Below the pieces are notes generated by a model, which did not search any database, was not told where the DNA came from, and was given only the letters and a program-made list of their open reading frames with translations. Position numbers and translations under genes: made by a program. Of a DNA stretch of 64,000 bases, positions 26,415 through 35,322 are shown one piece after another. This stretch comes from Bacteroidota bacterium (GTDB lineage: Bacteria > Bacteroidota > JABWAT01). The stretch's first letter is position 1; the number at the start of each line of letters is the position of its first letter. The stretch spans positions 64,707-128,706 of the forward strand of contig JAIUNL010000015.1 of assembly GCA_020161835.1 (NCBI GenBank), in the 5' to 3' direction.

Positions 26415-29400
26415 GTAAAAGGTGGCTGTTTGTCGGTTTGGGTTTGATTCTTTCGTTTTTTTCTGCATCTGCCCAGAATGGTTTTTCTGATTTTGAACGG
26501 ATCAGTCTGGATCAGGGCCTTTCACAAACCACCATTTTTTCGATTGCTCAGGATAAAAAAGGATTTCTCTGGTTTGGAACTCAGGACGGATTAAACCGAT
26601 TTGATGGTTATTCCTTCAGGGTTTTCAGACCGGACAGAACTGACCCATCTTCACTTGCCGATCACTGGATCAATTCCCTTTTTACCGATCAGCAAGGTCG
26701 TTTCTGGGTTGGCACTTTCAATTCCGGACTTCAGCTTTACAATCCGGAATCCGGTGAATTCAAGTCTTATCTTTTTCCGGGGAAGGATGAATATCCGCTG
26801 GTACAGAACCGGATCTGGTCACTGGCTGGCGGCAAAAACGGTCGCCTTTGGGTTGGAACAGATCATGGTCTGCAGGATTTTGATCCCGAAACCGGAAACT
26901 CAACGTCCTTCCATCCGGGAAGCCATTCCTTTCTTCAATCCGCACAGATTTTAACCCTTTACTTGGATTCCCTTTCCGGCACCTTATGGATCGGGTCTGC
27001 AAACGGGCTCACCATCCTGAACACGTCAGACATGACTTTCTCCTGGTTTGGTCAGGGAGCAGAAAAACTTACTGATGGTACTGTTTTATCACTTTTCCCT
27101 GCCGACAAGGATAAAATGTGGGTTGGCACGGCAAACGGACTGAATCTGGTGGATGCAAAAGCCGGAACCGTCAGACACTTTTTCCAACCCGACCAATTGT
27201 CAGAATTCAAAACGCCATCCGCTTTATATTCATCGCTAAACCGGTACGGTAATTTTGCAGTCAGAGCCATCGTTCAGGATAAAAAGGGCTGGCTTTGGAT
27301 GGGAACAGATGCCGGTCTGATTCACTTTCAACCGGAAACCGGCAAGAAAAGAGTTTACCAGAACAATCCATCAAACCAGAAAAGCCTGAGCAATGATCTG
27401 GTTCGTACACTTTGGATTGATAAATCTGAAAATTTGTGGATTGGCACGGCTGCCGGTGGACTCAACCGTCTCGATCTCAAACCGAAGTTATTCCGGGTTT
27501 TCAAGCGGGAACCCGAAAATCCGGCCTCACTTTCTGATAATAATGTGCGATGCATTTTTGCTGATGAAGACGGAACCCTATGGATCGGGACATTGGGTGG
27601 CGGATTAAATAAAAAACTGCCGGGAAATCCTGATTTTCAACTTCAACCGCTTGTAAAAGGAAAACCCACACCCGGTGAGCAAAATGTGTGGTCAGTCTGG
27701 CGGGATCACGACGGTTTTCTCTGGGCAGGAACCAGCAACGGACTCAGTAAACTGGGAAACGACAAGTCCATCACCCGATTTCTTCATATTCCTGGCAATC
27801 CAAACAGCCTGGTTGAAAATACCGTTCGGGTTATCCGGGAAGATAAAGACGGTCGTTTATTTATCGGAACGGAAGGCGGACTCAGCCTGCTTCAGCCTGA
27901 CCGCAAAACCTTTCAGAATTTTACCAATCAGAACGGACTGAGTGACAATACCATTTACGCCATTTGTCCGTCTGTCTCCGGAAAAATATGGATCGGTACC
28001 AATAAGGGACTGAATCTGCTGGATCCGAAAACCGGCTCGATTCAGGTGTTTCTAAATGACCCGCAAAATCCGAATTCCCTTTCCAACAATTCCATCAGAA
28101 GTTTATTTGAAGATGAACAAGGTGTTCTCTGGGTCGGCACCAACCATGGTCTGAACCGGTTTAATCAGGCGACTCAGAATTTTACATCCTGGGATGAACG
28201 GAATGGCCTGCTGAACAGTTACATCTACGGCATCCAGAATGATAAAAACGGAAATATCTGGGTGAGCACCAACCTTGGAATCATGAAAATCTCACCGGAT
28301 AGTTCGGTGGTCAGAGCTTACACCACCCAGCACGGACTTCAGTCTTTGGAATTCAATACCAATGCCAGTTTTAAATCGGCTGACGGAGAATTATTTTTTG
28401 GTGGAATTTCGGGGTTAAATGCCTTTTTTCCGGATTCGATCCGTGAAAACCGGTTTGAACCGGCTGTTGTCATTACCGCCATCAAAGTTCTGGATAAACC
28501 CGCAACGGGTAAACGGGATCCGGATGAACGGGATTCCTTTAGCCTTCCCTGGAGCCGTAATTTTCTGACGATTGAATTTGCTGCACTTGACTTTACCCAA
28601 CCGGAAAATAATCAATTTGAATTTTCAATGGAAGGGGTATCAAACGGTTGGGTTCGCCTGCAGCGTCAGCGGTTTGTTTCGTTCACCAATCTCGATCCCG
28701 GAACGTACACACTCATGATCAGAGCCACCAATCACGATGGCGTCTGGACGACTCAGCCGAAAATTCTAACCATTTCGATCACCCCTCCTTTCTGGATGAC
28801 CACCTGGTTCAGAATTACAGCCATTTTATTGCTCGTTTCAATTGTGTTGCTCGTGTTTTTTCTCCGGTTGAGAAATGAAAGGAAACAAAAACAAATTCTG
28901 GAGCAACTGGTTTTAAACCGGACGGCGGAAGTCCGCCTGAAATCGGAAGAACTTGCAACCAAAAATGATCAGCTCGTTGAAACGCTGGATCAGCTTCAGA
29001 AAGCCCAGTTACAATTGGTTCAGTCAGAGAAAATGGCGTCAGTTGGCCAAATGACTGCCGGACTCGCACATGAAATGAACAATCCGCTCAACTTTATTTC
29101 GTCCAGTTCGGTCACACTGAAAAAAGATATGGAAGAAGTTGCCTGGTTTATCGGTGAAATGAGAAAATTGCCGGGAGCCCATACTGAGCTTGCACAACGG
29201 TTGGAAGCACTTGAAAAACAGGCTGATATCGAAACCCTGCTGCCGGAAATCAATGATCTGATTTCAGCGATTGATTCAGGTGCATCGAGAACGGCTGCCA
29301 TTTTGAAAGATTTAAGAAAGTTTACCCGGCTGGACGAAAATGTCATCAAAAAAGCAGATATCCACGATGGATTGAATGCAGCACTTGATCTGTTGAATCC

Positions 29401-29821
29401 GAAAATCAGTATCGACGTGGATGTGATCAGAGCTTACGACCACCATTTACCCCAGATCGACGCCAATCACGGTGAACTGAATCAGGTTTATCTGGCCGTT
29501 TTCAACAATGCACTTGATGCCATGCCTGATGGCGGAACCCTGACTATCCACACTGAGAAATCAGGAAATATGGTAAAAATCACGGTTTCCGATACCGGTG
29601 ACGGAATTCCGGCAGATCTTTTGCCGAGAATTTTTGAACCGTTTTTTACCACCAAACCGGTTGGTTCCGGTCAGGGACTGGGACTTGCGGTTTGCTTCAG
29701 TATCCTGAAAAAACACGGCGGGACCATTGAAGCCAAAAGCTCGGTGGGCAGCGGAACGACCATTATCATTCAGATTCCCTTGACAGGATTTTGGGACAAA
29801 AGAAAAGACGATGTGAAATAG
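26411..29821 (+). CDS. Sensor histidine kinase with periplasmic two-component-regulator propeller
   Basis: 1136 residues: a signal peptide (LFVGLGLILSFFSASAQ), about 12-14 reg_prop blades recognisable as WxGTxxGL repeats (WFGTQDGLNRFDG, WVGTNHGLNRF), and a Y_Y_Y domain (about 735-800). One membrane helix follows (ITAILLLVSIVLLVFFL), then a coiled coil. The HisKA-like box has phospho-acceptor His887 (AGLAHEMNNPLNF). The ATPase domain has DTGDGIPADLLPRIFEPFFT and GQGLGLAV. Unlike Bacteroides hybrid systems, no receiver or AraC domain is fused. Translational coupling to UbiA is unusual for a kinase gene. Confidence 0.92.
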   Translation: MSKRWLFVGLGLILSFFSASAQNGFSDFERISLDQGLSQTTIFSIAQDKKGFLWFGTQDGLNRFDGYSFRVFRPDRTDPSSLADHWINSLFTDQQGRFWVGTFNSGLQLYNPESGEFKSYLFPGKDEYPLVQNRIWSLAGGKNGRLWVGTDHGLQDFDPETGNSTSFHPGSHSFLQSAQILTLYLDSLSGTLWIGSANGLTILNTSDMTFSWFGQGAEKLTDGTVLSLFPADKDKMWVGTANGLNLVDAKAGTVRHFFQPDQLSEFKTPSALYSSLNRYGNFAVRAIVQDKKGWLWMGTDAGLIHFQPETGKKRVYQNNPSNQKSLSNDLVRTLWIDKSENLWIGTAAGGLNRLDLKPKLFRVFKREPENPASLSDNNVRCIFADEDGTLWIGTLGGGLNKKLPGNPDFQLQPLVKGKPTPGEQNVWSVWRDHDGFLWAGTSNGLSKLGNDKSITRFLHIPGNPNSLVENTVRVIREDKDGRLFIGTEGGLSLLQPDRKTFQNFTNQNGLSDNTIYAICPSVSGKIWIGTNKGLNLLDPKTGSIQVFLNDPQNPNSLSNNSIRSLFEDEQGVLWVGTNHGLNRFNQATQNFTSWDERNGLLNSYIYGIQNDKNGNIWVSTNLGIMKISPDSSVVRAYTTQHGLQSLEFNTNASFKSADGELFFGGISGLNAFFPDSIRENRFEPAVVITAIKVLDKPATGKRDPDERDSFSLPWSRNFLTIEFAALDFTQPENNQFEFSMEGVSNGWVRLQRQRFVSFTNLDPGTYTLMIRATNHDGVWTTQPKILTISITPPFWMTTWFRITAILLLVSIVLLVFFLRLRNERKQKQILEQLVLNRTAEVRLKSEELATKNDQLVETLDQLQKAQLQLVQSEKMASVGQMTAGLAHEMNNPLNFISSSSVTLKKDMEEVAWFIGEMRKLPGAHTELAQRLEALEKQADIETLLPEINDLISAIDSGASRTAAILKDLRKFTRLDENVIKKADIHDGLNAALDLLNPKISIDVDVIRAYDHHLPQIDANHGELNQVYLAVFNNALDAMPDGGTLTIHTEKSGNMVKITVSDTGDGIPADLLPRIFEPFFTTKPVGSGQGLGLAVCFSILKKHGGTIEAKSSVGSGTTIIIQIPLTGFWDKRKDDVK

Positions 29822-30113
29822 TGTAAGGTGTCTAAAAAAATAACAAAAAAGACAAGGATGAGCCTTGCAGTACTTCGTTAACCAGCCTTTATGGGCAGGA
29901 CAATACCTGTGTTTTTAATGTTCTTAAACGGTTGTAATTCCCGCGAAGGCGGGTCATGACATGTGCGAAGCAAATCCATCCTTTAGATATTTAAATACTG
30001 GATTCCCGCCTTCGCGGGAATGACAGCAAAACAAGTCCAATATTTTACCTTTTTAAAACCTTTAAATTTACACCTTATACCTTAAACCTGACGCCTCCAT
30101 TAACCATTGACCA
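29822..30113. repeat. Convergent gap with REP-like pair
   Basis: There is no gene here. It contains an interrupted REP-like pair at 29932-30024 in which about 20 bases (TCATGACATGTGCGAAGC) sit inside the left unit. AGATATTTAAATACTGG lies between the units as in 13012-13085. ACCTTATACCTTAAACC and CATTAACCATTGACC units run up to the stop of the secreted propeller gene. Confidence 0.75.
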
Positions 30114-32906
30114 TTATTTCAGCACTATCATTTTCTTTGACAGAACTTTTCCGGATTCTGTTGTCAGCCGATAGAGATACGTTCCTGAGGCCCAGTTTCT
30201 GCCAGAAATCCTGACTTCATTCACACCTTCAGGTTTTACACCTGTATCTGCAACATCGAGCAATCTGCCGTTCATGTCATACACTTCAAGTTTAACCTGC
30301 TGAGCTGATGGCAAATAGTATCTGACAACCGTTTCAGGGTTGAAGGGGTTAGGAAAGTTATCGTAAAGAACAACTGCATTGGGTTTAAATTCATCAAGAA
30401 CATTTACGGTTGTTGACGTGTATTTTGCGGAATAAACGCCATTTCCGTGAGTCCCGGCAACAACTAGTCCGTCTGCCTGTCTTGATTTCACCATTTCAAC
30501 CACCACATTCCCGATGGTGGATTTTCCCTGCTGAACCCAAACCGTTGACATTCCGTTTAAATTTGCTGTTGCATAAAGCCCGGTGCTGGTTGCTGCAAAG
30601 AATAATTTACCGTTGCTTACCGGCAAAATCGCTGCAGAACGGACTGAAGGTCCGTCACCAGTTCCATCAGACTTCTGTTCCAGATTTCCAGAAATATTCG
30701 TCCAGGACGTTCCGCCGTTTGCAGAATGAAATACACTGAAAATACCATAGTTTGAGAAAGTCACTACTATTTCATTTCCGTCATCCGGATTTACAGCAAT
30801 TGAACTGATGTAACCGCCGGAAGGAAAATTACTTCCTCTAACCGAAACCGGTACCGGGTTTCCAGAATTCGCACCTTCAAGTTTCATGAGTTTGTTTGAA
30901 GATCCATCGTGTGACGCATAGTAAACCCGGTTGGCCGGAGTTTTGCAAACGGCAATAGCAGATAAAGTATAACCAGCCGAGGTCGTCGACGTTAACTTCG
31001 TCCAGTTTAGATTTGTAGTTGGGTAATTGCCGTTGAATGGAATGGCGTCAATGTTCGAGTTCCGCCATAAAGTTGTTCCGTTGAACAGGTACATTATTTT
31101 CGAATCAGTCGGGTCAAGTACAAACGGATTGATAAATTCGTAATCTTCACCAGCATCGGTTGGCTTCAGATTAATAAAAGCATCGTCAGACAACCGTTTA
31201 CGGTACATGACTCCCTGCTGAGCCGAGACATAAAGTGAGAGATTATTATTGGCAACTGCACAAAAAGCACCATCCCCTGAAAAAACTGAATTCCAAGGTG
31301 TTGCTCCGGCAGATGTCGTCGTCCACCACGTTCCGTTATCCTGAAGTCCGCCAACAAGGCGATTGTCATTTGCTGTAATTTCATTAAAGGCAACCGTATA
31401 AAACTGGGTTGTCAGATACCCGTTGTTTTTAAATAGCCATTGAACGGATGGTGCCAGGCAATCGGCAGTTTTGCTGATTCCGCCATCATGACCAGAATAC
31501 AATTCGGCAGCATTATTTGGATTAAATGCCAGACTATGCTGATCGGGATGATGGAATTTATATTGGGAGATATCGTTATCAGTTGAGTATCCACCAATCC
31601 AGGCGATGTTATTTTTCGTAGCAAAACCATCAGTCGACCTGTAAAGATTGGTTCCGCCGATGAAAACAGCATTTTCATTATCCGGTTTTACTTTAATAAC
31701 CAGATCGTAAGAGCCCTGTGAATCAAAATTCCCAACAGATCCGCCAAAAGCCGGCATATTTGTTGACCGGTTCACCCAGGTTCCGCCAGAACCGGTGCCT
31801 GTTCCAGAAACGTAGGTATATTTCCAAAAACTATGTCCGTTTAATCCAGAACCCGGAGTTTCAGCAAGGAAGTAAACCACTTTTTCATTTGATGGTGCGA
31901 TACTGATAACAACACGTTTGAAGGTTGAAGGAAAGGAAGCCGGTGTGATATCCGTCCAGGAAATTCCGTCTGTTGATCTGAATATTCCATAGTTGTCACC
32001 ATCAGAACTTAGTGTTGCATAAATTACACCCGTTGTCGTAGCAGCCACATCAGAATAGTAGGACTCATTTCCGGCAGTATTGCTTTTCAAGGTCATCGTA
32101 TAAGTAGAAAATCCATCGGCAGACCGGTAAATTCCACCATAAGTTGCTGCATAAATTTCAGTTCCGCTAGCATTTGAAGGATCAATTGCAAGTGTCCAGG
32201 TAAAATCAAGATAGGAATCGAATTTGGTTACACTGGTTGATTTTGTTGTGGAAATCTGAGTCCAGGTTCCACCATTATCAGTGGATTTAAAAATCCCGTC
32301 TCCGTTGTAAAAGGCTCCAGTTTTACTTGTAGAATTTCCTGACAACTCTCCGGTTCCGTAATACCAGGTTGCGGTTTTTCCTGAACGGGGATCCTGAATT
32401 AAACTCGAAACCGGGTGAAAAGCTTCCGGTTTTGTGGTTTTTATCCAGGTAGTTCCACCATCCGATGATTTCCACATTCCGCCACTGACTCCGCCTGCCA
32501 ATAAAATTGAGGCATTACTTTTATCAACAGCAAGTGCCCGTGTTCTTCCACCAACATTAACCGGACCCCGGTGACTCCAGATATCGGCAGCAGTCTTACC
32601 CAAAACCGATTTTTCAACTGAGGTCAGATCATACGACGGAAGCAGTTTTGCGAACTCCATCTCACGTTTTCTGATTCCGATTGGAATATCCCCTGTCGAC
32701 GGATCAATCAACCTTTTTCGTTCCCAATCAGCCCGGCCATTTGGGTTGTCTTTGCTTCTGATTTCGGACTTGACCAACTTTTTGATTTTTGATTTTTCAG
32801 CTTTTTTGCGAAGTTTTTCACTTACCGGTGTTTCCCGGTTTGTCTGACTGATCAAAACTACTGAGGTTAGAAGGAAGATAAATAAGATGCTGATCCAGTT
32901 TTTCAT
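30114..32906 (-). CDS. Secreted BNR/sortilin-like beta-propeller protein with T9SS sorting domain
   Basis: 930 residues with an N-terminal signal (ISILFIFLLTSVVLIS) and repeated Asp-box motifs (SSDGGTTW, STDNGGTW, STDGISW, SANGGTSW) typical of sortilin/BNR propellers. The C-terminal 80 residues form a type A T9SS signal: NFPNPFNPETVVRYYLPSA, the segment KLEVYDMNGRLL, and SGTYLYRL ending in KKMIVLK. The protein should cross the outer membrane by type IX secretion. The stop codon lies within a TAATGG repeat. The ligand is unknown. Confidence 0.9.
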   Translation of the reverse strand: MKNWISILFIFLLTSVVLISQTNRETPVSEKLRKKAEKSKIKKLVKSEIRSKDNPNGRADWERKRLIDPSTGDIPIGIRKREMEFAKLLPSYDLTSVEKSVLGKTAADIWSHRGPVNVGGRTRALAVDKSNASILLAGGVSGGMWKSSDGGTTWIKTTKPEAFHPVSSLIQDPRSGKTATWYYGTGELSGNSTSKTGAFYNGDGIFKSTDNGGTWTQISTTKSTSVTKFDSYLDFTWTLAIDPSNASGTEIYAATYGGIYRSADGFSTYTMTLKSNTAGNESYYSDVAATTTGVIYATLSSDGDNYGIFRSTDGISWTDITPASFPSTFKRVVISIAPSNEKVVYFLAETPGSGLNGHSFWKYTYVSGTGTGSGGTWVNRSTNMPAFGGSVGNFDSQGSYDLVIKVKPDNENAVFIGGTNLYRSTDGFATKNNIAWIGGYSTDNDISQYKFHHPDQHSLAFNPNNAAELYSGHDGGISKTADCLAPSVQWLFKNNGYLTTQFYTVAFNEITANDNRLVGGLQDNGTWWTTTSAGATPWNSVFSGDGAFCAVANNNLSLYVSAQQGVMYRKRLSDDAFINLKPTDAGEDYEFINPFVLDPTDSKIMYLFNGTTLWRNSNIDAIPFNGNYPTTNLNWTKLTSTTSAGYTLSAIAVCKTPANRVYYASHDGSSNKLMKLEGANSGNPVPVSVRGSNFPSGGYISSIAVNPDDGNEIVVTFSNYGIFSVFHSANGGTSWTNISGNLEQKSDGTGDGPSVRSAAILPVSNGKLFFAATSTGLYATANLNGMSTVWVQQGKSTIGNVVVEMVKSRQADGLVVAGTHGNGVYSAKYTSTTVNVLDEFKPNAVVLYDNFPNPFNPETVVRYYLPSAQQVKLEVYDMNGRLLDVADTGVKPEGVNEVRISGRNWASGTYLYRLTTESGKVLSKKMIVLK

Positions 32907-32917
32907 TGACTGATTCC

Positions 32918-33430
32918 TTAAAGACGATTATAAGAATAGGCTTTGTAAATGAACAATAATGAATCTGATTTGGGTGTTCTTTCAGCCGGTGTTACCATTT
33001 TAGGTTTTTCTCCAGTCAGAATCGTTTCAAACAGATCACCTTCCCTGAGACCCGGTAAGGCTTGTTCAAGTTCAGGAAATAGATCAGCTGTCGGATTCAG
33101 GGAAAATTCGAAATGGACAGAAATTTCCCTTTCAGGGGTTAAGGTGGGTCTGAAGGAATTTCCCTTATCCCAAACCGATAATATTTGAACAGTAGCCTTA
33201 CAGGGATATTGGCTGCAAACGCCCTTTTTTGCATCCTCTGTAATCGGCAATATTTTAATAATTTTTGCCGTGATCAGAGCCTGATCAGGTCCCGGTTTCG
33301 GAAGCTTTGTTGGCATTACAAGTTCGGTTTCAGGTTTAATTACAACATGCGGTTCTTTGTCAGTCTGTTTTTGCTTGGTTGATCCGCACGCAGAAAGCAG
33401 AATAATCAGGAGAGGAAAAAGAAATTTCAT
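32918..33430 (-). CDS. Putative lipoprotein upstream of the propeller gene
   Basis: 170 residues with a lipoprotein signal (MKFLFPLLIILLSACGSTK). The mature part has two cysteines (KGVCSQYPCKATVQI) and beta-rich sequence. I do not recognise a family. It lies 11 bases upstream of the T9SS propeller gene, so the two are probably one operon driven by the promoter at 33466-33497. Confidence 0.75.
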   Translation of the reverse strand: MKFLFPLLIILLSACGSTKQKQTDKEPHVVIKPETELVMPTKLPKPGPDQALITAKIIKILPITEDAKKGVCSQYPCKATVQILSVWDKGNSFRPTLTPEREISVHFEFSLNPTADLFPELEQALPGLREGDLFETILTGEKPKMVTPAERTPKSDSLLFIYKAYSYNRL

Positions 33431-33465
33431 GGGAGATCCTAAAATTGGTTACCGTCAACTTTTCC

Positions 33466-33497
33466 CTAAATTAGAAGTTATCAATCCCATTACCAAA
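33466..33497 (-). promoter_or_regulatory. Promoter of the lipoprotein / T9SS propeller operon
   Basis: On the minus strand TTTG (33497-33494), exactly 20 bases, then TAATTTAG (33473-33466), a one-mismatch match to TAnnTTTG. The leader before the start codon at 33430 would be about 28 bases. Confidence 0.7.
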
Positions 33498-33540
33498 GGG
33501 TTCGCAAATTGTATGATTTCGATCACTAATGAAAATCTTA

Positions 33541-33613
33541 CAGGAAACTTTTGACACTGAAATAGTTTCCGTTTAACTTTACAGGAAACTAAATACACGA
33601 GAATAGTTTCCTG
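33541..33613 (+). promoter_or_regulatory. Two tandem palindromic operators over the tetR promoter
   Basis: Two copies of CAGGAAACT-N14-AGTTTCCTG lie 41 bases apart: 33541-33572 (right end imperfect, AGTTTCCGT) and 33582-33613 (perfect). The promoter TTGA (33551-33554), 19 bases, TAACTTTA (33574-33581) sits within the first copy. The second copy ends at the base before the tetR ATG. Such placement is typical for autorepression by the TetR protein encoded immediately downstream; the MFP-ABC genes after it would be controlled from the same site. Confidence 0.75.
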
Positions 33614-34177
33614 ATGAAACAGACCATTTTAGAAAAGACGCTTATCAAATTTCTTGCTTCCGGATTCAACTGGGTTACGACCGACGAAATTTCGGCCGAT
33701 ATGGGAATCAGCAAGAAAACCCTCTACAAATATTTTGAAACCAAGGATATTCTGGTTGAAGCAGTTGTTCAGCACCTCATGGACTCCATCAGGGAAAAGG
33801 TTGAAGCGATTGTGGCCGATTCTTCTCTGAATGCCGTTCAGAAGCTTGAAAAACTGTTTGAAACCATTTCGCATTACATTTTCAGGGTTTCAAAACAAAC
33901 GCTGGATGATTTGCAGCGGTCACGACCTGATTTATTTCAGCGGATCGTTGAATTCAGAACGACAAATATTAAAAAAAATCTGGTCATCGTGCTTCGTGAA
34001 GGTCAGCAGGAAGGGCTGATTCGTGATGATCTTGATATTCAGCTCGCCATTGATATGTTTATGGCGGTCATTAACGGCATCATTGTTCCCGATTATCTGA
34101 TGAACTCTCCCCACACGCCTAAAACGGCACTGGAAACGATTTACAATGTTGTTTTCCATGGAATTTTAAAGAAGTAA
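33614..34177 (+). CDS. TetR/AcrR family regulator of the efflux locus
   Basis: 187 residues. The N-terminal HTH covers LASGFNWVTTDEISADMGIS and the typical KKTLYKYFETKDILVEAVV. The C-terminal ligand domain is not diagnostic. It is the first gene of the exporter locus and follows two palindromes that are its likely operators. No Shine-Dalgarno is visible because the operator occupies the leader. The overall layout recalls E. coli CecR (YbiH)-YbhGFSR. Confidence 0.9.
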   Translation: MKQTILEKTLIKFLASGFNWVTTDEISADMGISKKTLYKYFETKDILVEAVVQHLMDSIREKVEAIVADSSLNAVQKLEKLFETISHYIFRVSKQTLDDLQRSRPDLFQRIVEFRTTNIKKNLVIVLREGQQEGLIRDDLDIQLAIDMFMAVINGIIVPDYLMNSPHTPKTALETIYNVVFHGILKK

Positions 34178-34188
34178 AAGGAAAGAAA

Positions 34189-35139
34189 ATGAAAGCGCAG
34201 CTTTTTACCATTGCCACATTTTTTGTTTTGTCAGCCTGTTCAGACAACGGGAAAATTGAAACCTCAGGAACCATTGAAGGAACCGAAATAATTGTGAGTT
34301 CGCAGGTTTCCGGACTGATCACCTCCATTCTTAAAGAAGAAGGATCGGTGGTAAAACCCGGTGAACTTCTGATTCAGGTTGATACGACTGATTATTTCAT
34401 TCAGCTTCGCCAGGTTCAGGCAGTGGCCAATCAGGCAAAAGCCCAATATGATCTGGCTTTGAAAGGTGCCCGTTCTGAGGATATTAAAGCAGCACGTGAA
34501 GCCGTTTCCTCCGCTCAGGCGAGTTTTGAAAGTGCAAAAAAGGATGCCGACCGTTTTGCTGATTTGATGAAAACCAATTCTGCCAGCCAGAAACAAGCCG
34601 ATGATGCCAAAACCCGACTTTCGGTGACCCAGGCTCAGTTAAACCAAAGTCAGGAATTACTGAAAAAACTTGAGAACGGCAGCCGCCCCGAAGAACTTTC
34701 TCTGGCAAAAGGCAGGTTTGAACAGGCTCAGGCACAGGTTGATCAGATTCAGAAAAAAATCCGGGATTGTTCAATCCGTGCTGCAGGAACCGGAACGGTC
34801 ACAACTATTTCGGTTGATCAGGGGGAATTGGTAAATCCGGGTGCACAGATAGCAAAAATCACCGACCTCTCGGTTCTGAAACTGAAAATTTATGTCAAAG
34901 AAACCGATCTTGGATTTGTAAAAACCGGTGATGACGTTTCAATCAAAGTGGATTCTTTTCCTGATTCATCCTTTACAGGAAAAGTGGCTTATATATCACC
35001 TGTGGCTGAATTCACGCCAAAAAATGTGCAGTCAAAAGATGACCGGGTGAAGCTGGTTTATGAAGTCCGGGTTCATATCCAAAATCCGGAAGGAGTCTTA
35101 AAACCGGGAATGCCTGCAGATGCTTTGGTGGGGAGATAG
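34189..35139 (+). CDS. HlyD-family periplasmic adaptor (membrane fusion protein), lipoprotein type
   Basis: 316 residues with a lipoprotein signal ending at Cys17 (FVLSACSDN). The first half-lipoyl motif is GTEIIVSSQVSGLITSILK. Two long helices follow (residues about 75-185, rich in Gln/Ala/Lys) forming the hairpin that meets TolC, then the second lipoyl half and a beta-barrel (PGMPADALVGR). It is YbhG-like. It sits 11 bases after tetR. A REP-like pair separates it from the ABC gene. Confidence 0.9.
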   Translation: MKAQLFTIATFFVLSACSDNGKIETSGTIEGTEIIVSSQVSGLITSILKEEGSVVKPGELLIQVDTTDYFIQLRQVQAVANQAKAQYDLALKGARSEDIKAAREAVSSAQASFESAKKDADRFADLMKTNSASQKQADDAKTRLSVTQAQLNQSQELLKKLENGSRPEELSLAKGRFEQAQAQVDQIQKKIRDCSIRAAGTGTVTTISVDQGELVNPGAQIAKITDLSVLKLKIYVKETDLGFVKTGDDVSIKVDSFPDSSFTGKVAYISPVAEFTPKNVQSKDDRVKLVYEVRVHIQNPEGVLKPGMPADALVGR

Positions 35140-35176
35140 GCGTAAGGTTTCAGGCGTAAGGTAAAAGGTTTTTGGC

Positions 35177-35246
35177 TGTCATTCCCGCGAAGGCGGGAAT
35201 CCAGTATTTTCCGGTGGGATGGATTCCCGCCTTCGCGGGAATGACA
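35177..35246. repeat. REP-like palindrome pair inside the efflux locus
   Basis: Inverted CATTCCCGCGAAGGCGGGAA units separated by about 20 bases, preceded at 35140-35170 by GGCGTAAGG units that begin at the adaptor gene's stop. It lies in the 183-bp gap between the adaptor and the first ABC ATPase. Confidence 0.85.
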
Positions 35247-35322
35247 ATTCATTTTAAGTTGGGCTATCACAATATTTATCAGGTATAGCGAAGTCTACCA
35301 TACAAATACTCATAAAAACTCA

